Shown here: in pieces, positions 16,891 through 25,469 of the stretch
Numbering within the stretch: position 1 is the stretch's first letter
Layout: every line of letters starts with the position of its first letter
Assembly (NCBI RefSeq): GCF_003076275.1
Contig: NZ_CP029064.1
Span: 1,498,501-1,562,500 of the forward strand
Reading direction: 5' to 3'
Length of the DNA: 64,000 nucleotides
Source: Microbulbifer sp. A4B17
GTDB taxonomy: Bacteria > Pseudomonadota > Gammaproteobacteria > Pseudomonadales > Cellvibrionaceae
Program-made: the position numbers and the translations under genes
The notes under the pieces: generated by a model
Told to the model about the DNA's origin: nothing
The model's database searches: none
What the model saw: the letters and a program-made list of their open reading frames with translations, nothing else

Positions 16891-17241
16891 ATGAAAAATT
16901 TATTTTTACTTATAGTTTTAATTCTATGCTCTTGTTCGTCGAGCATAGATGAAAACAGGTTAAATGTAGAAGCAGCGACTGAGTCTCTGGAACATCTATT
17001 ATCAAAGTGTGCGGAGAAAGGGGGGGATTTCTCTAGAGAAGTAGAATATGTCGAGCCAATTGGAAAAAGATATTCCTATTGTAATCAAAGCGGTGCTTAT
17101 ATCAAATATGGTGGTTTCTTTGTTTCAGAGTACGGTTTGTATATGCCTGCAAAAGGAGTCGCTGCTGTAGAGTCTGATGGCTCTGATCCCTGCTACAAAA
17201 GAATCCGCGGCTCTGTCTATAGCTACAAAATTCGAGGTTAA
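16891..17241 (+). CDS. Cassette: predicted lipoprotein (116 aa)
   Basis: The N-terminus MKNLFLLIVLILCSCSSS is a short signal peptide with a lipobox-like LCSC, so it is probably lipid-anchored at an envelope membrane. The mature part is about 100 residues with three further cysteines. No family recognised. It lies between two attC sites and its head GTTAGGCAT fits ATGCTTAAC after the gene. Confidence 0.7.
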   Translation: MKNLFLLIVLILCSCSSSIDENRLNVEAATESLEHLLSKCAEKGGDFSREVEYVEPIGKRYSYCNQSGAYIKYGGFFVSEYGLYMPAKGVAAVESDGSDPCYKRIRGSVYSYKIRG

Positions 17242-17242
17242 A

Positions 17243-17288
17243 ATGCTTAACCAACTCAGTTTGCAGGATCTCCGTTCCGATGTTATGT
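17243..17288 (+). repeat. attC site, last recognisable one of array 2
   Basis: ATGCTTAACCAACTC to GATGTTATGT, with a short weak stem. The cassette behind it is cut by an IS3-family element at 17382. Confidence 0.65.
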
Positions 17289-17381
17289 TTTCCGAGCAGT
17301 CCTATGCTACAACTCAATTGTATATGATCGATAGGAATAAGAGATGATGAGCTCTTTGGAAATAGCAGAGTATTATTTGTA

Positions 17382-18380
17382 GTGGTCTAATCCTTCCGGA
17401 CACTTCGCTAAGATGGTAAAACTACCAAGGGAGGTGAAGTATGACAACAAAAGGTACACGTCGGCATTTCAAGCCGGAGTTCAAGAAAGACGCAGTAGCC
17501 CTAGTCTCCGAGCAAGGGTATTTAATTTCTAAGGCAGCTTTCCAGTTAGGGTACCCTGCCGGGTAATGCAGGTAAATAAGAACAGCTATTACGAGTGGTG
17601 TCGCCCTAGTGATAGGCTAATAGATAGCCAGACATGGAAACTATGCTATCGTTTGAATGCTTTACTTGTAGAATCTCGACAAAGTCTCGGAAGTCGTCGG
17701 TTAATGAAACTGTTACGCAAAGAAGGCTTTGAAATTGGGCGCTATCGAGTCCGTAAGCTCATGAAAAAGCTAGGCTTGGCAGTAAAGCGCAAGAAGCGAT
17801 TTACACTGACAACAAACAGTAAACATCACCTGCCGGTCGCTGAGAACCTTTTGAATAGGGATTTTTTACGGAGTACTAAAAATCAAGTTTGAGCTACTGA
17901 TATTACGTACATCCAGACTTTGTAGGGGTGGTTGTACTTGGCAGTAGTGATTGATCTCTATTCACGCCGAATTGTTGGTTGGCATCTAGACAAGCAGATG
18001 GAAACGGCTTTGGCAAGTCGTGCGCTGATGATGGCCGTCAATTTGCGTACGTCCCCAAAAGGCCTCCTGCACCATTCTGATCGAGGCAGTCAGTATGCCA
18101 GTCATACCTACCAAGCGCTGTTGAAGCAATATGGAATGGTGTGTTCAATGAGCTGTAATGGAAATTGTTGGGACAATGCACCGACTGAACGTTTCTTTAG
18201 CAGCCTGAAGCGGAAATGGTTAACGGGAAATTTCTATCCGAAAAGGGAGGATGCGATAGCAGATGTGAGAGCCTACATTGCTTATTACAACTCACGCAGA
18301 ATACATACAACACTGGGGGACGTAGCCCCTATCGAATTTGAGAAATGTGCTTAAAGAAGTGTCCGGTTGGAGTTGACCAC
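17382..18380 (+). mobile_element. IS3-family element, decayed
   Basis: Ends start GTGGTC and share CCGGACACTTC as inverted repeats (17382 onward and up to 18380). It contains a truncated orfA at 17441-17566 (MTTKGTRRHFKPEFKKDA) and a broken orfB. Probably immobile without help. Confidence 0.85.
17566..18354 (+). pseudogene. IS3-family transposase orfB with an internal stop
   Basis: The frame shows the HTH_21 part (SLGSRRLMKLLRKEGFEIGR) and the rve integrase core: ATDITYI, HHSDRGSQYAS and NCWDNAPTERFFSSLK with the family's D, D and E. A TGA at 17890 and a stop near 17922 break it between the two parts, and orfA ends early. So no full OrfAB can form. Confidence 0.88.
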
Positions 18381-19135
18381 AGCGGAGTGCGCAAAATAAA
18401 TATCAGCCTCTAAGCCTTAAAATGCCTTTCATTAGATATATTTTCTAATACAGCACTGAAAGAAAAATCTCATCACCCAACTTTTCTCTAATCATAATAA
18501 TTTTTCTTTGTAGTCGGCTGATTTAATGGTGAGCAACCGATGACTTTTCCATGAATACTACGAAGGTAGTACTCAAAATTTAGTACTTAAAATTTAGTAC
18601 TAAGAATTTAGTATAGATATCGTATATCTTCCCATCTATACCTAAAGCAGGTCACAACAAAAAGTAAAAAAATTTATAGCCAAGTAAGCTGGTTTCTAGC
18701 CCTACTTAAATTAGGTAGCGCGATAGCGATAAATTGCATGGAGGGATGCTGCAAGTAAATATAACTACGAATGAAAGAGCGAGGATCCTATTGAATGACA
18801 TCAAATATCCAGTTTTATGCGATATATCATTAATTGTTATAGCTTATGCGCAAGGTAGATCTACACATTAAAAATGAAAATTTATTCAAGAGGCAGTTGT
18901 GAGTGTAACAGATTTTGGAAGTACGTTTAGGTGACCAGGGAGCTTTCATATATATGAAAGGATTGAAACTGAAGATAAACAGTTTCATGCAGGTTCATAT
19001 CCATAACAATGCAAAATGTTTTCGAACACTAATAGTTTTTAAGAAATTAACGCAGTAGTGGAATTGCAAATAAATTGAATTTTTTTACGAGTAACTAACT
19101 AGATAGAATAGCTATTCCTTATAGCTACTATTTAG
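18381..19135. other. AT-rich gene-free stretch before a regulator gene
   Basis: No coding region seen. It carries the TTTAGTACT direct repeats (separate entry) and presumably the promoter of the LuxR-type gene. Confidence 0.6.
18566..18614 (+). repeat. Direct repeats of AATTTAGTACT
   Basis: The sequence AAAATTTAGTACTT is followed at once by AAAATTTAGTACTA and AGAATTTAGTATA, preceded by GGTAGTACTC. Each unit holds the palindrome AGTACT. A spaced array of palindromic half sites before a regulator gene could be an operator or a replication-type iteron; the role is not shown. Confidence 0.5.
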
Positions 19136-19849
19136 GTGTTATCACTATTTTTTTCTATATATTTTAAAGTAATTAAAGTGACATACAAAGCCATAAACAA
19201 TGTATTGGTCGGGGCAGATTCTTCAAAAGAATCCGCGAATAACACGTTAAATTTAATGTTTGCGGGTCATCAACGACTATTTGCTAATGCTTTAGTCTCC
19301 TTTTGTCAAGAATATGATCATTCTACAAGAGTTATCACTGAGAATAATTCTCGATTGGTAGTGACAGCTATAGGCAATCCGAATCTCTGGAATCTAATAC
19401 TGCTAGATGAGCTGTTCATTCGGTCCTCAGTAGATCTTTTGGATAAAATTTCACAAATTAAAAATCGGGTACCTGTTGCGATTCTTGCAGATCCTGTACT
19501 AACTTCTCGTGCCGATATTTTCCTGCGTTGTGGTATTGATGGAATTTTGAATAAGGAGGATGACATAGAGAGCTTTATTTGTGGTTGCCGGGCTATTGCT
19601 GCAGGCCAGACTTGGTTTGCACGCCCCTGGTACCAGGAGCACGTTAAGCATCGTTTACCACCAACACCTCGCCAGCTGCAAGTGTTAACACTACTTGCGA
19701 AGGGCCTTTCCAATAAGCAGATAGCAGCTTATCTCAACTGTACTGAAAATACAATTAAAGTACATTTGCGTACTATTTATAGGTCACTGAACGTGCGCAC
19801 TCGAGTAGAATGCCTAAAGGCGGCGGCAGCAGAAGGATGGTTGTCGTAA
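19136..19849 (+). CDS. LuxR/FixJ-type transcription regulator with atypical receiver
   Basis: The C-terminal GerE helix-turn-helix is clear (TPRQLQVLTLLAKGLSNKQI, then NCTENTIKVHLRTIYRSLNV). The N-terminal part is receiver-like: the Asp of LLDELF and the Lys of LNKEDD are present. The acidic pair usual after the first strand is replaced by FAGHQRLF. It may therefore not be phosphorylated normally. Start is uncertain: a GTG at 19136, or TTG near 19205 by comparison with the related gene at 52741-53394. No kinase gene is nearby. Confidence 0.88.
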   Translation: MLSLFFSIYFKVIKVTYKAINNVLVGADSSKESANNTLNLMFAGHQRLFANALVSFCQEYDHSTRVITENNSRLVVTAIGNPNLWNLILLDELFIRSSVDLLDKISQIKNRVPVAILADPVLTSRADIFLRCGIDGILNKEDDIESFICGCRAIAAGQTWFARPWYQEHVKHRLPPTPRQLQVLTLLAKGLSNKQIAAYLNCTENTIKVHLRTIYRSLNVRTRVECLKAAAAEGWLS

Positions 19850-20334
19850 TCAGAAAACTCTAAATAGAGCTTGTAATCATAAAAATTTACAACCTACCAA
19901 CTTTAGAATAGTTTTATATGGGTTAGTTTAAACTAATATATAGCCTATTTGATCCAATTTCGTTACCTATTTAACCGTAGATTGGATTTGTCAGTGCCCA
20001 CCTCTTGACTTGTTTATTTCTCGCTACGTATATCACCAACACCGGAAAGATTTCTGACAATTAGAATTGCTCATAATACACCCCAAACATTCAATTAGCA
20101 ACCCTGGTTTCCAATTATTAGTGGAATTTCTTTCTGGGAGTGTCTGGCTTTACTCGGGCTATAACTCGGGTATCGTTCGTTCTCACTCAGTTGGTAGTAG
20201 CTCACCAGTATCTTTCTCTTAGTCGGGATAAATGCTGACTCTACGAGCTGAGCCCTTCCTTACCAATTGCACTTATTATTCGGAACCAAGATGTACAGAT
20301 TATGTTTAAATTTCAAGTATATTATATCTTACTA
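19850..20334. mobile_element. Gap with an IS30-family 5' remnant (minus strand, about 20110-20300)
   Basis: On the minus strand VSYYQLSENERYPSYSP and KARHSQKEIP can be read, the N-terminal start of an IS30-type transposase. The leader (CTTGGTTCCGAATAATAAG) is shared with other remnants at 24120 and 53940. The part from 19850 to 20110 shows nothing. Confidence 0.65.
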
Positions 20335-21713
20335 CAATACTTCGGACAGTTTTAAGGGGGGAAATGGGTAAGAACTATGGGCAGATATTGAGAAAATAAG
20401 GTTCTCAAATTTAATTGGCGCAGCATCTACCCATGGAAGACGTAGTAAAAGCTATTTTCGTTCGAATGTCCAATATCAAAAAACCACAAAGAAATATCTT
20501 GCTCACACTATTTTCTGTATTGATGGTTTTTCAAGGGAATCTGAGATTTTTGAACATGGAACAGTACTGGTTAGCGAGTGAGAAGCGCTATCACCGATGG
20601 TCTTATCGAAATTTTGACTTCGCTAAGTTCATTACAGAACTGTTTATGCAGATGTTCTCTAGCGATCATGAATGTGTGGCGGCAATAGATGCCAGTTTCA
20701 TCAATAAATTAGCAAAAAAGATGGAGGAATGGGGCTGGTATTACATTGGTAGTTCCGGAGCTTCACAACGTGGTCTTGAAATCTCTATGATCAGCATCAC
20801 TGACCTGAAGTCGAATACTGCCTATACCTTGGATGCTCAGCAGACAACAGATGAAGAAGGCCGATCCTGAATAGAGTTATATGCTAACCATGCTATCAAA
20901 CTTGCACTAACGCTCTTTGATTTCGTTATTAAATATCTTGCTGCACATACCTACTATACCAAGGCGAAATTTGTTTCGACCATTATTCCAACGGGGCTAC
21001 ACATCATTGGTAAGTCAAACTTGCTATGGCTATATGAAGGCGTTTACAGAGGCGCTGGACGGTCAAGAAAATATGATGGAAAAGTTGACTTTGTTGCCGG
21101 CGTGAATTGTTTTGAGTATGTTGGTATTTTGAATGATACGACTGAAGTATATACAAAGGTTGTCTATGCCAGATTTTTGAAAAGAGTTATTCACGTTGTG
21201 ATACTGAGGTCTACTAACGGCGAAAAAAAGGGTCAAGTACTGCTGAATTCGACAGATACAGAGCATGATGCGATGACACTGATCGCCTATTAAAAATCAA
21301 GGTTCTAAATAGAATTTTTATTCAGAGAAGCCAAACGGCACACTTGTCTAACGCACTACCGGTCAATCTGAAAAGAGGCGATCAATCTACAAGTAAATGC
21401 ATCACTGACAGCTCTAAATTTACTGAAAATTGAGGATAGAAGAGCAAAGAAAAAATGAAGCGATGGTTATTTCAATTACCAGCTGGAAGCGCCGTAAGTT
21501 CAACCAATATCTCATGGACAGACTTTTCTATGAGTTAGATCTGGATCTAAGATGTATTAGTTCAGACTTGACCTGATAGAGCAGCTTCCGAAAAATAGGT
21601 AACTGTCAGATCAAGTCTGAATTATTACACCTAAGGCGTGGAAAAATTGCCTGTATTTACGAACGGTATAGTGACTACGGGGCTATAGCTGCATGAAACT
21701 GTCCGAAGTATTG
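20335..21713 (+). mobile_element. IS4-like element with 18-bp terminal repeats
   Basis: CAATACTTCGGACAGTTT begins at 20335 and its reverse complement ends at 21713. A broken DDE transposase lies within. Partial inverted copies of the same element lie at 39192-39850 and 53749-53930. It borders the left side of the methyltransferase island. Confidence 0.8.
20415..21293 (+). pseudogene. IS4-like transposase, frameshifted
   Basis: First frame: an N-terminal domain (MEDVVKAIFVRMSNIKKPQR), then AAIDASFINKLAKK with the first Asp, and AYTLDAQQT. A shift near 20870 leads to AHTYYTKAKFVS, DFVAGVNCFEYVGIL and DTEHDAMTLIAY. The order fits a DDE transposase of the broad IS4 type; the exact family is uncertain. 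Further C-terminal pieces near 21440-21540 are out of frame. Confidence 0.75.
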
Positions 21714-21732
21714 TTGCTTAAAACATTAATTT

Positions 21733-22011
21733 TTACGTAATTTCCTTTTTTCCGAACAAAAAGCCAAGAATTAAAGTTATAAGGGGCGTTGTAGCCTGCC
21801 ATAATTCTAAGGGTTCAACCCCCTCTATTTTAAAAACAATTCCATAAATATTTAGACATAAAAGTAATAAAACAACAAGTCCGGAAATGTTGCTGGGTGA
21901 ATGAGCTTTATCTCCAAATATTTTCCCCAAAAAACCAGAATCCAAATCTACTTTCTCTTTTTTGATCGCCGTTACATCTTTTTCTTTACCTTCTTCTTTA
22001 GAAATATTCAT
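21733..22011 (-). CDS. Small two-span membrane protein (92 aa)
   Basis: A charged, lysine- and glutamate-rich cytoplasmic start, then two hydrophobic helices (NISGLVVLLLLCLNIYGIVF and TTPLITLILGFLFG) and the tail KKEIT. The shape is like small holin-like or superinfection proteins, but nothing specific is seen. It lies alone, 20 bases from the IS4-like end, on the same strand as the methyltransferase operon but 2 kb downstream. Confidence 0.65.
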   Translation of the reverse strand: MNISKEEGKEKDVTAIKKEKVDLDSGFLGKIFGDKAHSPSNISGLVVLLLLCLNIYGIVFKIEGVEPLELWQATTPLITLILGFLFGKKEIT

Positions 22012-22169
22012 AAATGCTCCAGATTTTCAAAGAATAGTCGATTTTTACTTAAAGTTAAAAAATTACTACTTTCATTACAATCAGTAGCCACTTGCATAGC
22101 GGGTGGTATCGTGAAAGTCCATAAAGGGCTAGTCACAATCCCGCCTGCTGCATCTGTTCTTGACGGCGT

Positions 22170-22640
22170 TCTTCAGACTCTTGATTTTTGATTTGCTCTC
22201 GGATCGATCTACTTATCGAGCCCCAATGTACTAACACAGCATCCCCGGACCCAAGAGTGTTTTCCTGTAAAATATTTCTGTACATGCTTGTGCTTCTGAA
22301 ATATCTGGATCGCAGATTTCCCTTTCAAGAACTCAACCGTATTGGAAGCACTGGATGCCGGAGGAATCATTAACAACCTATGAAATGTAATCCCTAAATA
22401 CGGACCCCTCGTCGAACTCAATACCCATTTGACGGCATAAGTCTCTAAATATCTCTCTGAGCTCCCGTCTCAATGTTCCAAATAATGCTTTCTTTTGATA
22501 CCTATATACAAAGACCACGTGATACCTGCAATAATACTTCACGTAAGCTTGGCACTGCTAATCTAGTATATGGACTCCTTGATAGAACTTGCCGGTTCAT
22601 GGAGGCCATATTTTCATTCTGCTGCTCCGGAACAGTAGAG
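22170..22640 (-). pseudogene. IS200/IS605 TnpA remnant
   Basis: Across frames the minus strand reads VKYYCRYHVVFVYRYQKKA, TLRRELREIFRDLCRQMG, NTVEFLKGKSAI, KYFTGKHSWVRG and CCVSTLGL, a near-complete Y1 HUH transposase. Several shifts and the loss of a clear HxH box make it dead. The 5' side matches the remnants at 44330 and 62580. Confidence 0.85.
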
Positions 22641-22754
22641 TCCGTCAAGTCACACGACCAGAAACTGGCTATCAAATCTTTATGATCATAGATTGAATTA
22701 ATAAAAAATTTCTATATGATAGCGTGAAGATTAACTACCACTTGTGGTTAGCCT

Positions 22755-23189
22755 TTAACTTTTAACAAATCCATTCCAGAATGTCCTAAAAGTAATACAC
22801 TGTTGATCTGCATTTAAATTATTTTTAGCGATGATACTTATTATTGATGAGCAGTTTAAATAATATCCAATTTTGTTGGTGTATTTTTCAGGTGAAAGAA
22901 TTTTAACCAGATTTGGCAGATCAAATGAATAGTCTAATTTAGAAACTTTAACATCAATAATGCCAGGAAGTAGCTCTCCTATTTTTGTGTTTATAGATCC
23001 TATTATTTTTGTCGGATTCTGATAAATGATTCCGGATATCCAATTTCCCTGAGAGGAGGCTGCAATCCAGCGTCTAAAAACTTTTTTTATTCTTTTGGTG
23101 AAATCTGACCCCAAATCTGAGCCCCTCTAGCAGATTTAATCTGATCTAATGAAGTATGTGAGCTGAATCTTTTATGTTCATGAATCATA
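22755..23189 (-). pseudogene. Unknown protein, probably frameshifted near an A run
   Basis: From an ATG at 23189 the frame MIHEHKRFSSHTSLDQI ends at a TAA near 23085. The following frame, KVFRRWIAASSQGNWISGII to FWNGFVKS, continues to 22755. The junction lies at a homopolymer A run. Alternatively a TTG at 23114 starts a 119-residue protein. No family recognised. It sits downstream of the methyltransferase operon on the same strand but separated by IS remnants. Confidence 0.45.
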
Positions 23190-23227
23190 ACCCCCCCCTA
23201 ATGTAGAAATATCATTCATAAATCATA

Positions 23228-23498
23228 TTAAGGAGCCTCTGAGTAATTCCGCAATATCTCTGCGGACCTTGAAGGCTGCAGATGTTAGGCGTAGCTCGCA
23301 GTGAATGGCCATAGCCCTTTGCAAGTGCTGCAACGCCGCAGCTGTAGCCTTCAAGGCCCACCCTACGGGGCTTTCAGAGCAATTAATACTCTGTATTGCG
23401 ACCTCTTGAAAGGTCTAGAAATTCCTGCAAAATCGCGCCTGGATTGCTAACCGCTCTGAGAGCCTGAGGCATCACGGAATTATTCAGAGGCTCCTTAA
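23228..23498. mobile_element. MITE-like element with 20-bp inverted ends and TTAA flanks
   Basis: GGAGCCTCTGAGTAATTCCG at 23232 and the reverse complement of GGAGCCTCTGAATAATTCCG ending at 23494 are matched with one difference. TTAA borders both sides (23228-23231, 23495-23498). The 263-bp body has no coding frame. The ends resemble the left end of the IS5-type remnant near 45930 (CCTGAATAATTCCG), its likely source of transposase. Confidence 0.82.
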
Positions 23499-23639
23499 GT
23501 CAATCGATATCTGTAGTAATTTGAAATGATCATTTAGGGTTAAGTATAAGAGAATAATTGTGGTAGTGTACAAATTATGCATCATACAGAAAACTTGGTC
23601 TTAAATAATAACTGTAACTCCCTTATGCTGCAGGCAGAT

Positions 23640-24150
23640 AATCTTGCAGCCCCATAAATAAATTATTTGGTAACCTTCCACCTCGACTCGCTCTTGGTCT
23701 ACTGTTTAGGTGATCCATTACAAATTAAGCCTGCTCTTCTGTTACTTTATTTGGATTAGTTTAGACCAAATCCAGCTGATTCTTTCTGAGTTAGAGTGAC
23801 TATTTGTTGCCACATGCCACTAGTTTCTTTCTGTATCTTTTATGCTTGCTGGCGCCTGAGTTCTGCAAGCCTATGTGCTTGTCTTGGACGATATCCTTGC
23901 GGCCTGTATTACACTTAGCTCTCGGCTGATCGTTGAAGAGTGCCTATCCAGCAATTCTGCAATTTATTTCTGAGAGTGTCCGGCTTTTCTCAGGCTGTAA
24001 ATCTGGTAAAGTTCTTTCTCTCTCAGTTGGTAGTAACTCATCAGTGTCTCTCTCTTTGTCGGGAGAGGAGTCGACTCTACCAGCTGAGCTCCCCTTTACC
24101 AATTGCACTTATTATCCGAAACCAAGAAGTTTCTGGCATGTTGGTCTCAT
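23640..24150 (-). mobile_element. IS30-family remnant, internally deleted
   Basis: Minus-strand fragments include the 5' leader, the start of the transposase, an HTH region (RKDIVQDKHIGLQNSGAS), a large gap, and the C-terminal part NKVTEEQ, FVMDHLNSRPRASRGG. The catalytic core is missing. Its leader overlaps the end of the oxygenase gene region. Confidence 0.75.
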
Positions 24151-24152
24151 TT

Positions 24153-24791
24153 TTATTTTATTTGGTTATTTGTGCATTGAAGTTTTGGTCGCGATGACAA
24201 GATATCTGACCAAGGGCTTGCTACTAGATCGGGTTTTTTGGGTGAAAAGCGGAAGTCACAGCTAATGCGTGTGTGGCCCGTATCATTTTCTTTGCTACCA
24301 TGCTTAAGCATTCCTCCGTCCCAGAGTAAGGCTTCACCGTATCTCAGATTGAGAGGTTTGTATTGGTCAGTGCCATAGTCTGTTTCACACCAAACTGTGC
24401 ATCCCTCAAAAACATTGGTAAAAGGTAGGTAGCAATTTATTTGATCGTACTGTTTTGTGATATCCACATCTCTATGAAAGCCGCTAACACAGCCAGTGCC
24501 GGATAAATGAACACGCATTTTAGGGTGGGCGGAGTAACTGATTTTACGATTAAAATGGGGAGCAATCACATTGGCAACCCAGGTATGGTAGATCTGATAA
24601 AAGAGCGAGTTATCTGGTAGGCGTTGCATGAGTTCGCGCAACACTATATTATCTTTGTAGGTTAAAACCTGTTTACCTGATTGTTTTTTCCAGACTTCAT
24701 GGAGTTTGTGTAGATTAGGCACTTTAAAAACAGACGAAGACAGTACTCGCTGGAAGGGGTACTGGTTGACATCGTAACGAACAATAATCAT
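24153..24791 (-). CDS. 2-oxoglutarate/Fe(II)-dependent oxygenase-like protein (212 aa)
   Basis: The second half shows the facial triad pattern of non-heme iron oxygenases: His106-x-Asp108 in FHRDVD, His164 in MLKHGS, and Arg175 or Arg181 in TRISCDFRF for the 2-oxoglutarate carboxylate. The strand-rich surroundings (INCYLPFTNVFEGCTVWCET) fit the double-stranded beta helix. It is the last gene of the five-gene minus-strand operon, 16 bases after its neighbour. In a RiPP-type setting such an enzyme would hydroxylate or desaturate a peptide; that is inference. Intact, cytoplasmic. Confidence 0.75.
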   Translation of the reverse strand: MIIVRYDVNQYPFQRVLSSSVFKVPNLHKLHEVWKKQSGKQVLTYKDNIVLRELMQRLPDNSLFYQIYHTWVANVIAPHFNRKISYSAHPKMRVHLSGTGCVSGFHRDVDITKQYDQINCYLPFTNVFEGCTVWCETDYGTDQYKPLNLRYGEALLWDGGMLKHGSKENDTGHTRISCDFRFSPKKPDLVASPWSDILSSRPKLQCTNNQIK

Positions 24792-24807
24792 GGACGTTGT
24801 GGAGGGC

Positions 24808-25452
24808 TTAATATTTTACTGTTGATTTCATATTGAGAATGCCTGCTGTAAAATTATCCACCCTCCCTTGCGTATCTGTCTGCGTCGTGATTGATGTCCG
24901 GAAAGATTGAGTAGTAAACAGTGTGAAAGATGTTATTAATTTTAATGGGTGCTTTGTTAGGGAAGATAAAAGCCCATAGCCCGTATTAGGGCGATAAGTG
25001 CCGGACTCATCTACAAGTTCAATTCTTTTATAAGCTATGCTTGCAGGCAATTTGTGTTTATGGCTAAAGGTGACGTTGGAGTAATCAAAAGTCACGATGG
25101 ATAATAAACTGTCAGATTCTTTATTATATATCCTACTGTCTTTTATGCTTGGATTACCATCTCTATTTTGGATTATTCCTGAGTCAAAATTGATATTAAA
25201 CGTGCTATTCAATTTACCCAATAAGATATCAACATGAAAGGCCATAGTTGATGAATCTAACGATTTGCTCTCGGGCCACATCGATATGTGATTAAGGTGG
25301 TCGCCAATAAATTTTTCGGTAGGGTTATAGTTGTCTGCACTTGCTGATTTTGGTAAATTATTTACCTCATGCATCGCATCTTGATGAAGTTGACATAGCG
25401 ACCTAAGTCTATAGATGGTTTGTGTGTGGTTTGAGTTGTGACTTACATTCAT
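24808..25452 (-). CDS. Unknown protein of the methyltransferase operon (214 aa)
   Basis: I chose the ATG at 25452 because AAGGA lies eight bases upstream; an ATG at 25467 almost touches the stop of the methyltransferase and lacks a site. The product has a helical N-terminal third (IYRLRSLCQLHQDAMHE) and then beta-type sequence (FHVDILLGKLNSTFNINF, LLSIVTFDYSNVTFSH). No signal peptide, cofactor motif or known family. Its place between the methyltransferase and the oxygenase suggests a partner or substrate protein. Confidence 0.7.
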   Translation of the reverse strand: MNVSHNSNHTQTIYRLRSLCQLHQDAMHEVNNLPKSASADNYNPTEKFIGDHLNHISMWPESKSLDSSTMAFHVDILLGKLNSTFNINFDSGIIQNRDGNPSIKDSRIYNKESDSLLSIVTFDYSNVTFSHKHKLPASIAYKRIELVDESGTYRPNTGYGLLSSLTKHPLKLITSFTLFTTQSFRTSITTQTDTQGRVDNFTAGILNMKSTVKY

Positions 25453-25469
25453 TGTGGCTTCCTTCATGC

